Source: Rikenellaceae bacterium (GTDB lineage: Bacteria > Bacteroidota > Bacteroidia > Bacteroidales > Rikenellaceae). Taken from it: DNA of 32,569 bases. The translations under genes were made by a program, and so were the position numbers. The DNA is taken from NCBI GenBank assembly GCA_015059945.1, contig SUZJ01000012.1, positions 1 to 32,569 on the forward strand, in the 5' to 3' direction. This document shows, piece by piece, positions 1 through 7,206 of this stretch (position 1 is the stretch's first letter; each line of letters opens with the position of its first letter). The notes below the pieces were generated by a model that did no database searches, was not told the origin of the DNA, and worked only from the letters and a program-made list of their open reading frames with translations.

Positions 1-128
1 GCTTTTTTGACATAAAAAATAGAGATTAGTAGAAACCGATTTCTAATAACCTCTAAAATATCGCTGTAATTTCCAAATTTATAGATAATTACATTTTTAG
101 TCAAGCGCCACTTTTGGCATCATTACCC

Positions 129-163
129 AAAAAAGGCACCCACGCAATTGTGAGTGCCTTTTT
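129..163 (-). terminator. Intrinsic terminator after the repeat lipoprotein gene
   Basis: The arms AAAAAGGCAC and GTGCCTTTTT enclose a short loop that contains a further CAC/GTG pairing. Read on the minus strand, the stem ends in a run of six T. It lies 13 bases past the stop of the lipoprotein gene. The stem is T-rich on both sides, so it could also stop transcription entering from the left. Bases 1-128 are AT-rich and I see no gene in them. Confidence 0.75.
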
Positions 164-175
164 ATCTGCTAATGA

Positions 176-781
176 TTAAGGGGTTACTATTATTTGTGTG
201 GTACCATCCGAGTCGGTTACAATTTTATGCACCCCATGGTCTATTACGGTTGTTGTGGTGCCATCTGAGTTGTGGACATACTTGTGCGCCCCGTGGTCTA
301 CAACCGTAGCACTATTGCCATCGGAAGTGGTAACAAACTTATGCGCTCCGTGATCCACAATCGTAGCTCTCTCGCCGTCGGAGGTGGTAACAACAGTATG
401 GGCACCGCTCTTCATAATGGTAGCCTTTTTACCATCCGAGGTGGTTACAATCTTATGAGCTCCGTGATCCACAATCGTAGCTCTCTCGCCGTCCGAGGTG
501 GTAACAACAGTATGGGCACCACTCTTCATAATGGTAGCCCTTTTACCATCCGAGGTTGTTACAATCTTGTGCGCCCCGTGGTCGGTAACGGTAATGCTCC
601 TACGAGTTGAGTCTGCCGTATTAGGCTGATTGTCGTCTGCATTTGCAGCAATGGCCACAAAAGTACCCACAGCGGCAGCCGACGAGCCCGCAATAGCCAC
701 AGGCAACAACACCTCGCAACTCATAAGCCCCACGCCCAAGAGGACCACCACAAATAATCCTACCATCCCTTTCATAATCAT
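176..781 (-). CDS. Lipoprotein with seven 19-residue tandem repeats
   Basis: The 201-residue product has a lipoprotein signal: a hydrophobic stretch ending in LMSC, with Cys22 as the probable lipidation site. A short Ala-rich segment follows, and then seven repeats fill residues 66-198. Each repeat follows the pattern hDHGAHKhVTTSDGxxATh. Glycine, histidine and aspartate are kept in register, which suggests a small beta-repeat fold, possibly binding metal or cell-wall material; that is inference. I do not recognise the family. The reading frame extends one codon further to a GTG at 784, but I chose the ATG at 781; an ATG at 775 is also possible. The gene lies 81 bases after galE on the same strand, with a hairpin between them. 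Confidence 0.75.
   Translation of the reverse strand: MIMKGMVGLFVVVLLGVGLMSCEVLLPVAIAGSSAAAVGTFVAIAANADDNQPNTADSTRRSITVTDHGAHKIVTTSDGKRATIMKSGAHTVVTTSDGERATIVDHGAHKIVTTSDGKKATIMKSGAHTVVTTSDGERATIVDHGAHKFVTTSDGNSATVVDHGAHKYVHNSDGTTTTVIDHGVHKIVTDSDGTTQIIVTP
188..586 (-). repeat. 57-bp tandem coding repeats with a 114-bp higher-order duplication
   Basis: Seven 57-bp units encode the 19-residue repeats of the lipoprotein. Within them, about 338-455 and 452-569 are near-identical at a 114-bp (two-unit) period; I count 3 differences in the first 78 bp compared. The flanking units are more diverged. This points to a recent two-unit expansion. Confidence 0.8.
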
Positions 782-793
782 CACAGTTATTGG

Positions 794-839
794 TTTTTAG
801 GGGCCTTAAAGCCCTTAACGACCTTAAAGCCCCTAAAAA
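794..839. other. Hairpin downstream of galE
   Basis: The perfect 11-bp arms TTTTTAGGGGC and GCCCCTAAAAA flank a loop that carries two CCTTAAAG-like motifs. On both strands the T run comes before the stem, not after it, so this is not a standard intrinsic terminator. It shares the AAGG-CCTTAA theme with hairpins at 1945-1976 and 4720-4734. Confidence 0.55.
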
Positions 840-862
840 ATTCTAAAGTCTTAATCCCTAAA

Positions 863-1885
863 CTACAGGCCCCTGACTTTCTTCTCCCAGGCCCAGGCCG
901 ACTGCAAAGTCTCGTCGGTCGAGCGGACAGCCTTCCAGCCCAGTTCGTCGTTGGCCAGTGCTGTATCAGCCCACACCGACTCAACATCACCACTACGGCG
1001 GCCTACAATCTTATAGTTCAGTTTCAGCTCGTTAACCCTCTCGAAGGCAGTAACCAGTTCCATAACCGAGGTGCCATTGCCGGTACCTACGTTGAAGATT
1101 TCGTAGCTCTCCTTATTCTTACCCTCAACCAGTCGTGCGATAGCTGCAACGTGGGCACCGGCCAGGTCTACAACATCGATATAGTCGCGGATGCAGGTAC
1201 CATCGGGGGTGTTGTAGTCGTCGCCAAAGATGCTCAGGCACTCCCTCACACCAGCAGCGGTCTGTGTGATGAAGGGTACCAAGTTGTTGGGCACGCCTCT
1301 GGGCAGCTCGCCAATCAGAGCCGATGGGTGAGCACCAATGGGGTTGAAGTAGCGCAGAGCGATACCCTTGATGCCCTCGTAAGCGGCAGCAGTGTCGCGC
1401 AAGATGTCCTCGCACATCTGCTTGGTATTGCCGTAGGGCGAGGTTGCGGGCTGGCGAGGTGTCTGCTCGGTTACGGGCAGCTCGACGGGCTCGCCATAGA
1501 CGGTTGCCGACGACGAGAAGAGCACATTATTACGGCCCTCCTCTTTCATCAGTTCGAGGATATTGACAAACGAATTAAGGTTGTTAGAGTAGTACTTCAG
1601 AGGGTCGGCAACGCTCTCGCCCACAGCCTTATAGGCTGCAAAGTGGATGACCGATTTGAAGGGATACTTTTTGAACACAGCGCGCAGGGCCTCCTTGTCG
1701 CAGCAGTCTACCTGCTCGAAGGGTACCTCAACACCCGTAATCTTCCTCACGCCCTCAACGGCGCCCATATCCGAATTGGAAAAGTTGTCGATGATGACAA
1801 CATCGTAGCCTGCCTCAATCAGCGCTACTGCGGTGTGTGAGCCAATATAGCCTGCACCGCCACTAACAAGAACCTGTTCTTTCAT
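863..1885 (-). CDS. galE: UDP-glucose 4-epimerase
   Basis: GalE interconverts UDP-glucose and UDP-galactose in the cytoplasm using bound NAD. It serves galactose use and supplies sugars for surface glycans. The 340-residue length is normal for the family. The N-terminal Rossmann motif GGAGYIGSH (residues 9-17) binds NAD. The catalytic set is visible as the Ser in SSSATVYG (about residue 126) and the YGNTK motif (Tyr151, Lys155). The conserved RYFNPIGAHPSALIGE stretch and the later GTGNGTSV segment also fit GalE. The start is an ATG followed by a typical MKEQVLVSGGAGYIG beginning. It lies 115 bases after the biotin-dependent carboxyltransferase gene, separated by a hairpin, so it may have its own promoter; I could not identify one. 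Confidence 0.95.
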   Translation of the reverse strand: MKEQVLVSGGAGYIGSHTAVALIEAGYDVVIIDNFSNSDMGAVEGVRKITGVEVPFEQVDCCDKEALRAVFKKYPFKSVIHFAAYKAVGESVADPLKYYSNNLNSFVNILELMKEEGRNNVLFSSSATVYGEPVELPVTEQTPRQPATSPYGNTKQMCEDILRDTAAAYEGIKGIALRYFNPIGAHPSALIGELPRGVPNNLVPFITQTAAGVRECLSIFGDDYNTPDGTCIRDYIDVVDLAGAHVAAIARLVEGKNKESYEIFNVGTGNGTSVMELVTAFERVNELKLNYKIVGRRSGDVESVWADTALANDELGWKAVRSTDETLQSAWAWEKKVRGL

Positions 1886-1944
1886 CTGTTTAGTATTAGT
1901 ATAATTGTATTAACTTATTTTCAGCACCTACAATTTACGCTATC

Positions 1945-1976
1945 ATTAAGGGCCCTAATGGTTTAAGGCCCTTAAT
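1945..1976. other. Hairpin between the carboxyltransferase gene and galE
   Basis: The 10-bp arms ATTAAGGGCC and GGCCCTTAAT enclose a 12-base loop. It starts 25 bases past the stop of the carboxyltransferase gene. There is no T run after the stem, so it may be a weak terminator or an RNA-end hairpin. It has the same AAGGGCC core as the elements at 794-839 and 4720-4734. Confidence 0.55.
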
Positions 1977-2000
1977 AATAGTGAATATTGGTTTCAATCG

Positions 2001-4109
2001 CTACTCAACGATGAGGATGGTCTGGCCCTCCTGCAGGGTATCGCCCTCGGCTACGGCAATCTCCCTAACCACGCCACTGTGGTCCGAGGGGATGTCGTTC
2101 TCCATCTTCATCGCCTCCAAAACGGCTACCTTCTGGCCTGCCTTGATGGTGTCGCCCACCTTAACGCAAACCTCCAGCACTTTGCCTGGCAGAGGAGCAG
2201 CAACCTTCTTGCCTGCTACGGGAGCCTTGGCCTCAACAGGTTTAACCTCGGCCTTTGCCTCCTCAACAACCAAGATTGCCTGCCCCTCCTGCAGGGTGTC
2301 GCCCTCGGCTACCAAGATAGCCTTAACAACGCCACTGTGCTCCGAAGGAATATCGTTCTCCATCTTCATTGCCTCCAATACGGCAACCTTCTGACCGGCC
2401 TTAACGGTGTCGCCCACCTTAACGCAAACCTCCACAACCTTGCCAGGCAGGGGTGCCAACACCTTCTTGCCGCTAACCTCGGCTGCGGGCTGTGCCTCGG
2501 CCTTCTTCTCCTCGGCCTTGGGAGCCTCGGCAGGCTTGGTAGCAGCATAGCGCTCGCGTTTAACCTTGGTCAGGTAGTCCTTTGCAACTGCGGGGAAGAG
2601 TTCGAGCAGCAGCTCCTCTTTCTCGTTCTCGGCTAGGCGTACACCACCGCAATCCTCCAATACGGGGTTGGGCTGACGCTGGTTCTTCGAGGTGTCGTAG
2701 GGGATAGCCTCGCGAGTACCTGCAATCTTCAGGCGGAACTCGGGGTTAATCTCCACTGGGGTACGGCCATACTCGCCCTTAACCAGGTTTACAAACTGGG
2801 TAGAGGTGGTGGCATATTTATCTTTGCCCTTCTCCAAAGCGATGGCGCAGCTAACAGCCTGCGAGCCAACAATCTGGCTGGTAGGAGTTACCAGTGGTGG
2901 CAGACCTGCATCCAGACGTACCGAGGGGATGAGTTTCATTGCGGGCTCGAGCAGGTGCTCGCTCTTGAGGCCTTTGAGCTGGGCAACCATATTGGTGTAC
3001 ATACCACCGGGAATCTCAGCCTTCTGTACCAACTCGTTGGGTTTGGGGAAGCCAAAGTGTGCCTCAATCTTGTGGCAAGCATCAATCAGAGTCTCCTCAT
3101 CAACTGCATAAGCAGCCTTCACAGCGCGGTCAAACTGAGCCTCAATCTCGGCGGGCAGGGTGTCGGTCAGAGGATTGAAGGGTTTGGGGAATTGTTTAAC
3201 AGCGTCATAAGCCTCCAACTCCTTGCGGATATCCAGCAGCTCAGCGTTAATCTTGGCCACAGCCTCCATATTTACGCCCAGCTTAACATCCATCTTACCG
3301 CAGAAGATATAAACCAACTCCAATGCGGGAGCAGCAGGGCCACCTGCAAAGTTCCAAATGTTGGTATCGACAATATCAACACCAGCAGCAATAGCCGCAA
3401 CCACCGATGCCAAGCCGTAGCCAGGGGTACAGTGGGTGTGGAAGTCTACGGGAATCGACACATTCTGCTTAATCTGTTTAATCAGGTTGTAGACACGTTT
3501 GGGAGGAATAAGACCACTCATATCCTTGATGGTAATCATATCGGCACCCAGGGCTGCCAACTCTTTGGCCTTGCCTACAAAGTATGCGTCGGTAAATACG
3601 GGCTCGGGGTTCTTTTTGCCTTTGAGCTTATCGAAGAACGAGAGTTTGGGGTATTTGGGGTCTACGGTGTAGCACACAGCGCAGTCGGCAATACCGCCAT
3701 ACTTTTTGATATACTTGATGGTCGATTTGACATTGTCTACGTCGTTCAGAGCGTCGAAGATACGCATAATGCCCAGGCCGCTCTCGATAGCATTGCGCGA
3801 GAAACCCTCAATCACATCGTCGCCATAGGGGGCATAACCAAACAGGTTACGGCCACGCGACAAGGCGGTCAGGTACGAAACATCGCCCACTGCCTTTTTG
3901 ATGCTCTCCAAACGGTGCCAGGGGTTCTCGCCCAAGAAACGCATAACCGAGTCGGGCACTGCGCCACCCCATACCTCCATTGCATAGAAGGCTGCATCTT
4001 TATAGTAGGGCAACACGCGCTCTACCTGGTTCTGATTCAGACGAGTTGCGAAGGCCGACTGTTGGCCGTCACGCAAAGTCAAATCCCTAATTTTCAGTTC
4101 TCTTGCCAT
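2001..4109 (-). CDS. Biotin-dependent carboxyltransferase (PycB/OadA type) with two biotinyl domains
   Basis: The 702-residue protein has an N-terminal carboxyltransferase TIM barrel. It shows RDGQQS (Asp14, metal ligand), IKDMSG (Lys195, the position of the carbamylated lysine in the family) and HTHCT (His224, His226, metal ligands). A PYC/OADA conserved region follows, then an Ala/Glu/Lys-rich linker. The C-terminus holds two near-identical biotinyl domains, about residues 546-616 and 632-702, each with EAMKMEND (biotinyl lysines about 582 and 668). Family members normally have one. The enzyme transfers carboxyl between biotin and pyruvate/oxaloacetate. It could be the B subunit of two-subunit pyruvate carboxylase, oxaloacetate decarboxylase alpha, or part of a transcarboxylase. 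No biotin carboxylase or membrane decarboxylase subunit lies nearby to decide. Confidence 0.9.
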   Translation of the reverse strand: MARELKIRDLTLRDGQQSAFATRLNQNQVERVLPYYKDAAFYAMEVWGGAVPDSVMRFLGENPWHRLESIKKAVGDVSYLTALSRGRNLFGYAPYGDDVIEGFSRNAIESGLGIMRIFDALNDVDNVKSTIKYIKKYGGIADCAVCYTVDPKYPKLSFFDKLKGKKNPEPVFTDAYFVGKAKELAALGADMITIKDMSGLIPPKRVYNLIKQIKQNVSIPVDFHTHCTPGYGLASVVAAIAAGVDIVDTNIWNFAGGPAAPALELVYIFCGKMDVKLGVNMEAVAKINAELLDIRKELEAYDAVKQFPKPFNPLTDTLPAEIEAQFDRAVKAAYAVDEETLIDACHKIEAHFGFPKPNELVQKAEIPGGMYTNMVAQLKGLKSEHLLEPAMKLIPSVRLDAGLPPLVTPTSQIVGSQAVSCAIALEKGKDKYATTSTQFVNLVKGEYGRTPVEINPEFRLKIAGTREAIPYDTSKNQRQPNPVLEDCGGVRLAENEKEELLLELFPAVAKDYLTKVKRERYAATKPAEAPKAEEKKAEAQPAAEVSGKKVLAPLPGKVVEVCVKVGDTVKAGQKVAVLEAMKMENDIPSEHSGVVKAILVAEGDTLQEGQAILVVEEAKAEVKPVEAKAPVAGKKVAAPLPGKVLEVCVKVGDTIKAGQKVAVLEAMKMENDIPSDHSGVVREIAVAEGDTLQEGQTILIVE

Positions 4110-4194
4110 AGTTTTGTTGTTTTAAGGTAGTTTTATAGTTTGTTGTTACAATCTTCACTATCTGCACGCCGCAGCGTTACTGTTATTGTAATCA

Positions 4195-4226
4195 CAAATA
4201 TAACTATTTTTTCTTACGATAGCCAA
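4195..4226 (-). promoter_or_regulatory. Housekeeping promoter of the carboxyltransferase gene
   Basis: On the minus strand TTGG is followed after 20 bp by TATATTTG, matching the Bacteroidetes -33/-7 pattern (TTTG, TAnnTTTG). The -7 box is perfect. It lies 86 bases upstream of the ATG at 4109. Confidence 0.6.
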
Positions 4227-4287
4227 CATTTAGGACATTTTTTGCCCTACACTGCCACAAATGGCCGTTTTTTGCAACAAAATGTTA

Positions 4288-4295
4288 TACCTTTG
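4288..4295 (+). promoter_or_regulatory. Probable -7 box for the DUF454 gene
   Basis: TACCTTTG is a perfect Bacteroidetes -7 element, 29 bases before the ATG at 4325. No good TTTG lies 19-21 bases upstream; the nearest TTTG is only 13 bases away. The call therefore rests on the -7 box alone. Confidence 0.4.
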
Positions 4296-4324
4296 GCCCC
4301 TCAACAACCCTTTTATACCCAACA

Positions 4325-4693
4325 ATGAAGCGTAACCTATACATACTTATAGGCATTATTTGTGTGGCGGCAGGAGCCTTAGGCGTAGTGGTGCCGGGGT
4401 TGCCCACCACTCCACTATTGCTGGCAGCCTCGTGGTTGTTCTACCGCTCGTCGCCCGCCCTGCAAAGACGTCTGCTGGCCTCGCGCCTAGGGGTCTACAT
4501 CCGCAACTACGAGCGTCGTGGCGGGATGATGCGTCGAACAAAGGTGTGGGTATGCTTGCTGATGACGGCAATGGTGTCGCTCTCGTCGTTGGTACTTATC
4601 GAGCCACTGGCCATAAAGATACTGGTCGGCTGCTTGGGCATTGTAGGCCTTGCCGTAGTAATCTTTTGGGTACCAAACGCGAAGGAGAATTGA
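4325..4693 (+). CDS. YbaN-family (DUF454) inner-membrane protein
   Basis: This 122-residue membrane protein carries the DUF454/YbaN signature: an N-terminal hydrophobic segment (about residues 5-23) running into VVPGLPTTPLLLAASWLFYR, with the conserved Pro-Thr-Thr-Pro. A basic loop follows (QRRLLASRLGVYIRNYERRGGMMRR), then two more hydrophobic segments (about residues 74-92 and 95-115). The length fits the family. The cellular role of the family is not established. It stands alone on the plus strand between two minus-strand operons. Its stop codon lies inside a 7-bp repeat array (4685-4719), so repeat slippage could change the C-terminus by a few residues. Confidence 0.85.
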   Translation: MKRNLYILIGIICVAAGALGVVVPGLPTTPLLLAASWLFYRSSPALQRRLLASRLGVYIRNYERRGGMMRRTKVWVCLLMTAMVSLSSLVLIEPLAIKILVGCLGIVGLAVVIFWVPNAKEN

Positions 4694-4719
4694 GAATTGA
4701 AAATTGAAAGTTGAAAATT
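4685..4719 (+). repeat. Five-copy 7-bp tandem repeat (GARARTT type) overlapping a gene end
   Basis: Five consecutive 7-bp units (GAGAATT, GAGAATT, GAAAATT, GAAAGTT, GAAAATT) start inside the last codons of the DUF454 gene and include its stop. Such AATTGA heptamer arrays are seen between genes in Bacteroidetes genomes. Confidence 0.8.
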
Positions 4720-4734
4720 ATTAAGGGCCTTAAT
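4720..4734. other. Palindrome ATTAAGG-G-CCTTAAT
   Basis: A perfect 7-bp inverted repeat around one base follows the heptamer array directly. It shares its core with the hairpin at 1945-1976 and the loop of 794-839. Confidence 0.5.
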
Positions 4735-4768
4735 GACCTTAAAATTTAATAACTTTACTGACTTATAT

Positions 4769-4840
4769 CGGTTGACGGTTGACGGTTGACGGTTGACGGT
4801 TGACGGTTGACGGTTGACGGTCGACGGTCGACGGTCGACG
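4769..4840. repeat. Ten-copy 7-bp tandem repeat (CGGTYGA)
   Basis: Seven copies of CGGTTGA are followed by three of CGGTCGA and a partial CG. The array ends two bases before the stop codon of the DUF1573 gene on the minus strand. It sits in the gap between two converging genes, with the 5-copy array on the other side. The pure blocks of two variants suggest expansion by slippage. Confidence 0.95.
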
Positions 4841-4841
4841 T

Positions 4842-5261
4842 TTATTGCACGTTGCCCTTTACGAAAAGGGTAAGGCTACCGCCGGGGATGTTGGCAAAGA
4901 TTTCTACACCTTTATTAAATACGCCACTATCCTTGGGCACATAAGTTATCGTAACCACTCCCTTGGCACCGGGTGCTATGGGGCGTTTGGGCAGGGCCAC
5001 CTCTATACAGCGACACGAACTTTTGGAGCGCACAACCACCAGAGGTGCATCGCCCGTATTAGTAAACTCAAAGTCGAACTTCTTACTTTGGCCCCCTTTA
5101 CTAAACTCACCAAAGTCGTAGCTCATAACCTCGAATGTCATACGGGGGCCACTACTCTGCTGCTGTTGTGTTACCTCCGCACTGCTTTGGGCCGACACAC
5201 CCAGCGTGGCAACAGCCACCGCCATCACCACCAACAAGGTATATTTAAGCCACTTACGCAT
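4842..5261 (-). CDS. Secreted DUF1573-family protein
   Basis: The 139-residue protein begins with a signal peptide (hydrophobic residues 7-22, probable cleavage after the Ala of VSAQ). The rest is one DUF1573 domain. This shows the YDFGEFSKGG opening, FEFTNTGDAPLVV, the SSCRCIEV strand (usually a Cys-Gly-Cys-Thr site), and IAPGAKGVVTITYVPKD followed by a conserved second half. The fold is immunoglobulin-like, and family proteins are abundant in the periplasm or on the surface of Bacteroidetes. Their exact role is not known. The ATG is 4 bases after the tonB stop, so it is almost certainly the last gene of the tamB-exbB-exbD-tonB operon. Confidence 0.88.
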   Translation of the reverse strand: MRKWLKYTLLVVMAVAVATLGVSAQSSAEVTQQQQSSGPRMTFEVMSYDFGEFSKGGQSKKFDFEFTNTGDAPLVVVRSKSSCRCIEVALPKRPIAPGAKGVVTITYVPKDSGVFNKGVEIFANIPGGSLTLFVKGNVQ

Positions 5262-5265
5262 AAGT

Positions 5266-6090
5266 TTATTGGCGTATTTTCTTATTCGGATTTAGTCGGA
5301 AATTGTAGGTGATGGTACCCACTTGCAGGTCTTGTTCGCTCTCGCTGAACTTAACCTTTTTGGCCGCTTTGAGCGCCTCGTCAATCAGGCGTGGCGAGGA
5401 TGTGGTGCCACCTTTGGCCACAGACGCACCAATAACGTCGCCTGCACCATTAACCCAAATCTCTACCACCACAACGCCTTGTTCTTCATCCAGATATTTA
5501 GGTTTTTCCCACTCGTTGCGAGGCCTACGCCCCTCCAGATTCCAGTCGGGCTCAAAGCCCCCTTCGCCACCCGTACCCTCGTAGTTATCGGCCTCGGAGC
5601 CACCAATATAGCCCTGGTTGCCCTGGGCATTGTCGGTAGTGCCCTGTGAGGGCGAGGGCGAGTCGGGCTTGTTACCGGGGAAGAGTGCACGTTGATTTAC
5701 CTCGCGTGGTTTAACCTCCTCCTCGGGCTGTTCGGGCTCGCTATCTACCTGCTCGGCCTCTTGGGTTTTGGTGTCGGTAATGAGGTTACCCTCCTCAACC
5801 TCAGGGGCTTCGGGCTCTACCTCCTGAGTCTCTACAGGCTCGGTTTTAGGCACATCTTGTGGTTTTTCGACCACATAGTCGTCGGCTAGTTGGGTATCCA
5901 TAGCCCCCTGGCCACTATCGGGTGCCACGCCAAAGTCGATGAGCATACCCGCCTGAACCTCTTCGCTCTGGATGTCGAAGGTGGCCCACACAAACAACCC
6001 CACAAACACAAGCGAGTAGAGAGCAACAAAGATTGCTCCCACCGCCTTGCCTGTGCTGTTGCTGTTATCTCCTATCGGGTTAGTCATCAT
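5266..6090 (-). CDS. tonB: TonB-family energy-transducing protein
   Basis: The 274-residue protein has a short cytoplasmic N-terminus and one membrane anchor (about residues 16-37). A long acidic Pro/Glu/Val-rich periplasmic linker follows (about 70-200), and then a C-terminal TonB-like domain containing GVVVVEIWVNGAGDVIGASVAKGG and the final VGTITYNFRLN strand. TonB carries energy from ExbB/ExbD to outer-membrane receptors such as SusC. The linker is strongly acidic, whereas many TonB linkers are Pro/Lys-rich. Two ATGs are adjacent at the start (6090 and 6087). The gene lies 19 bases after exbD and 4 before the DUF1573 gene. Confidence 0.88.
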   Translation of the reverse strand: MMTNPIGDNSNSTGKAVGAIFVALYSLVFVGLFVWATFDIQSEEVQAGMLIDFGVAPDSGQGAMDTQLADDYVVEKPQDVPKTEPVETQEVEPEAPEVEEGNLITDTKTQEAEQVDSEPEQPEEEVKPREVNQRALFPGNKPDSPSPSQGTTDNAQGNQGYIGGSEADNYEGTGGEGGFEPDWNLEGRRPRNEWEKPKYLDEEQGVVVVEIWVNGAGDVIGASVAKGGTTSSPRLIDEALKAAKKVKFSESEQDLQVGTITYNFRLNPNKKIRQ

Positions 6091-6109
6091 TGCGCCTATA
6101 AAATCTCAA

Positions 6110-6502
6110 CTATTCGGGTTGTGTAGCCAGTATTAGTCGGTATTTGTTGTTGTTAGCGATGTTCATCACCTTTACCACCTCGCCGATGGGCACACCCTCG
6201 TCGCAGTGGAGCGACACTGTGGGGGCCTCCTCCTCGGCCAGTTTAACCTTCAGAGCCCCCTCGAGCTGGTCGAAAGGTATGCGCACGTTGTCCAAGTAGA
6301 ACTGCAAGTCCTTAGAGATGCTGACCGTCGTAACGGGTTGTTCTTTGAGCTGATTTGAGCTCTTGGGCAGGGTTAGTTTGAGCGCATTGGGGTTGATGAG
6401 GGTGGTGGCCATCAACATAAACATCAACAGCAGGAACATCAGGTCGGTTTGTGCCGAGCCGCTGCCCTCTTTGATAATTTTGCTTCCGTGTTTAATAGCC
6501 AT
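6110..6502 (-). CDS. exbD: ExbD/TolR-family biopolymer transporter
   Basis: This 130-residue protein has one N-terminal membrane helix (about residues 20-38) that starts with Asp20 in TDLMFLLLMFML, the position of the proton-relaying aspartate of the family. A periplasmic domain of about 90 residues follows. It contains LKLTLPKSS, VSISKDLQFYLDN and HCDEGVPIGEVVKVMN, the usual ExbD order. With ExbB it forms the proton channel that powers TonB. It lies 7 bases after exbB and 19 before tonB, as expected for one operon. Confidence 0.9.
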   Translation of the reverse strand: MAIKHGSKIIKEGSGSAQTDLMFLLLMFMLMATTLINPNALKLTLPKSSNQLKEQPVTTVSISKDLQFYLDNVRIPFDQLEGALKVKLAEEEAPTVSLHCDEGVPIGEVVKVMNIANNNKYRLILATQPE

Positions 6503-6509
6503 AGCTGCT

Positions 6510-7181
6510 CTATTTTTTCTCTGCGGGTTGGTTCAAGATATCCATAAAGGCAATCGAGTTGGCCTCCATCTGGAACACCAGCTTCTCGATGCGAGCCACC
6601 AGATAGTTGTAGCCAAAGTAGGCAGGAACGCCCACAATAAGACCTGCAATGGTGGTAATCATAGCCACATACATACCGCCCGACAGCGCGCTCATATCAA
6701 CCACGCCACCCGCCTGCGACATCTGCATAAAGGCTTTGACCATACCCAGTACGGTACCCAAGAAACCGAGCATAGGAGCACCACCTGCGATGGTTGCCAA
6801 GAAGGGCAGACCATTCTCGAGCTTCGACACCTCCAGGTTGGCCACGTTCTCGATGGCAGTCTGGATATCGCCCATAGGACGACCAATGCGGCTGATACCC
6901 TTCTCCATCATACGGGCAATGGGGGTATCGGTCTTTTTGCAGAGCCTCAGCGCAGCATCGACCTTGCCCTCGCAAATGAGGTCCCTCAGTCGGTTCATAA
7001 AGTTAGGGTCAATCTTCGAGGCCTTGCGGATAGCCACAAAGCGCTCGACAAAGATAAAGATAGCCACGCCACCGAGCAGCAGCAGGGGCCACATAAGCCA
7101 ACCACCGGCCAAAAAGAGTTCGCCAAATCCCATAGTCTTGGCCGACTCTACGGCGGCCACATCTTGAAGTAGTGTAATCAT
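6510..7181 (-). CDS. exbB: ExbB/TolQ/MotA-family proton channel protein
   Basis: I start the gene at the ATG at 7181, giving 223 residues (MITLLQDVAAVES...). The frame is open to 7397, but that part overlaps the end of tamB and has no family match. The protein has a first membrane helix at about 22-42. A cytoplasmic region rich in Arg/Lys follows, and then the conserved core LENGLPFLATIAGGAPMLGFLGTVLGMVKAF with two more helices (about 120-145 and 165-190). This arrangement is typical of ExbB/TolQ. It pairs with ExbD directly downstream. The start lies 25 bases after the tamB stop. Confidence 0.92.
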   Translation of the reverse strand: MITLLQDVAAVESAKTMGFGELFLAGGWLMWPLLLLGGVAIFIFVERFVAIRKASKIDPNFMNRLRDLICEGKVDAALRLCKKTDTPIARMMEKGISRIGRPMGDIQTAIENVANLEVSKLENGLPFLATIAGGAPMLGFLGTVLGMVKAFMQMSQAGGVVDMSALSGGMYVAMITTIAGLIVGVPAYFGYNYLVARIEKLVFQMEANSIAFMDILNQPAEKK

Positions 7182-7206
7182 AGTCGTTTTGCGTATTTTT
7201 TTGTTC

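Noticed and set aside
794-839. Rho-independent terminator after galE
   Set aside because: On both strands the T run precedes the stem and an A run follows it, so it lacks the required 3' U tract; listed as a hairpin only.
4769-4840. CRISPR array
   Set aside because: The unit is 7 bp with no spacers and there are no cas genes; it is a simple tandem repeat.
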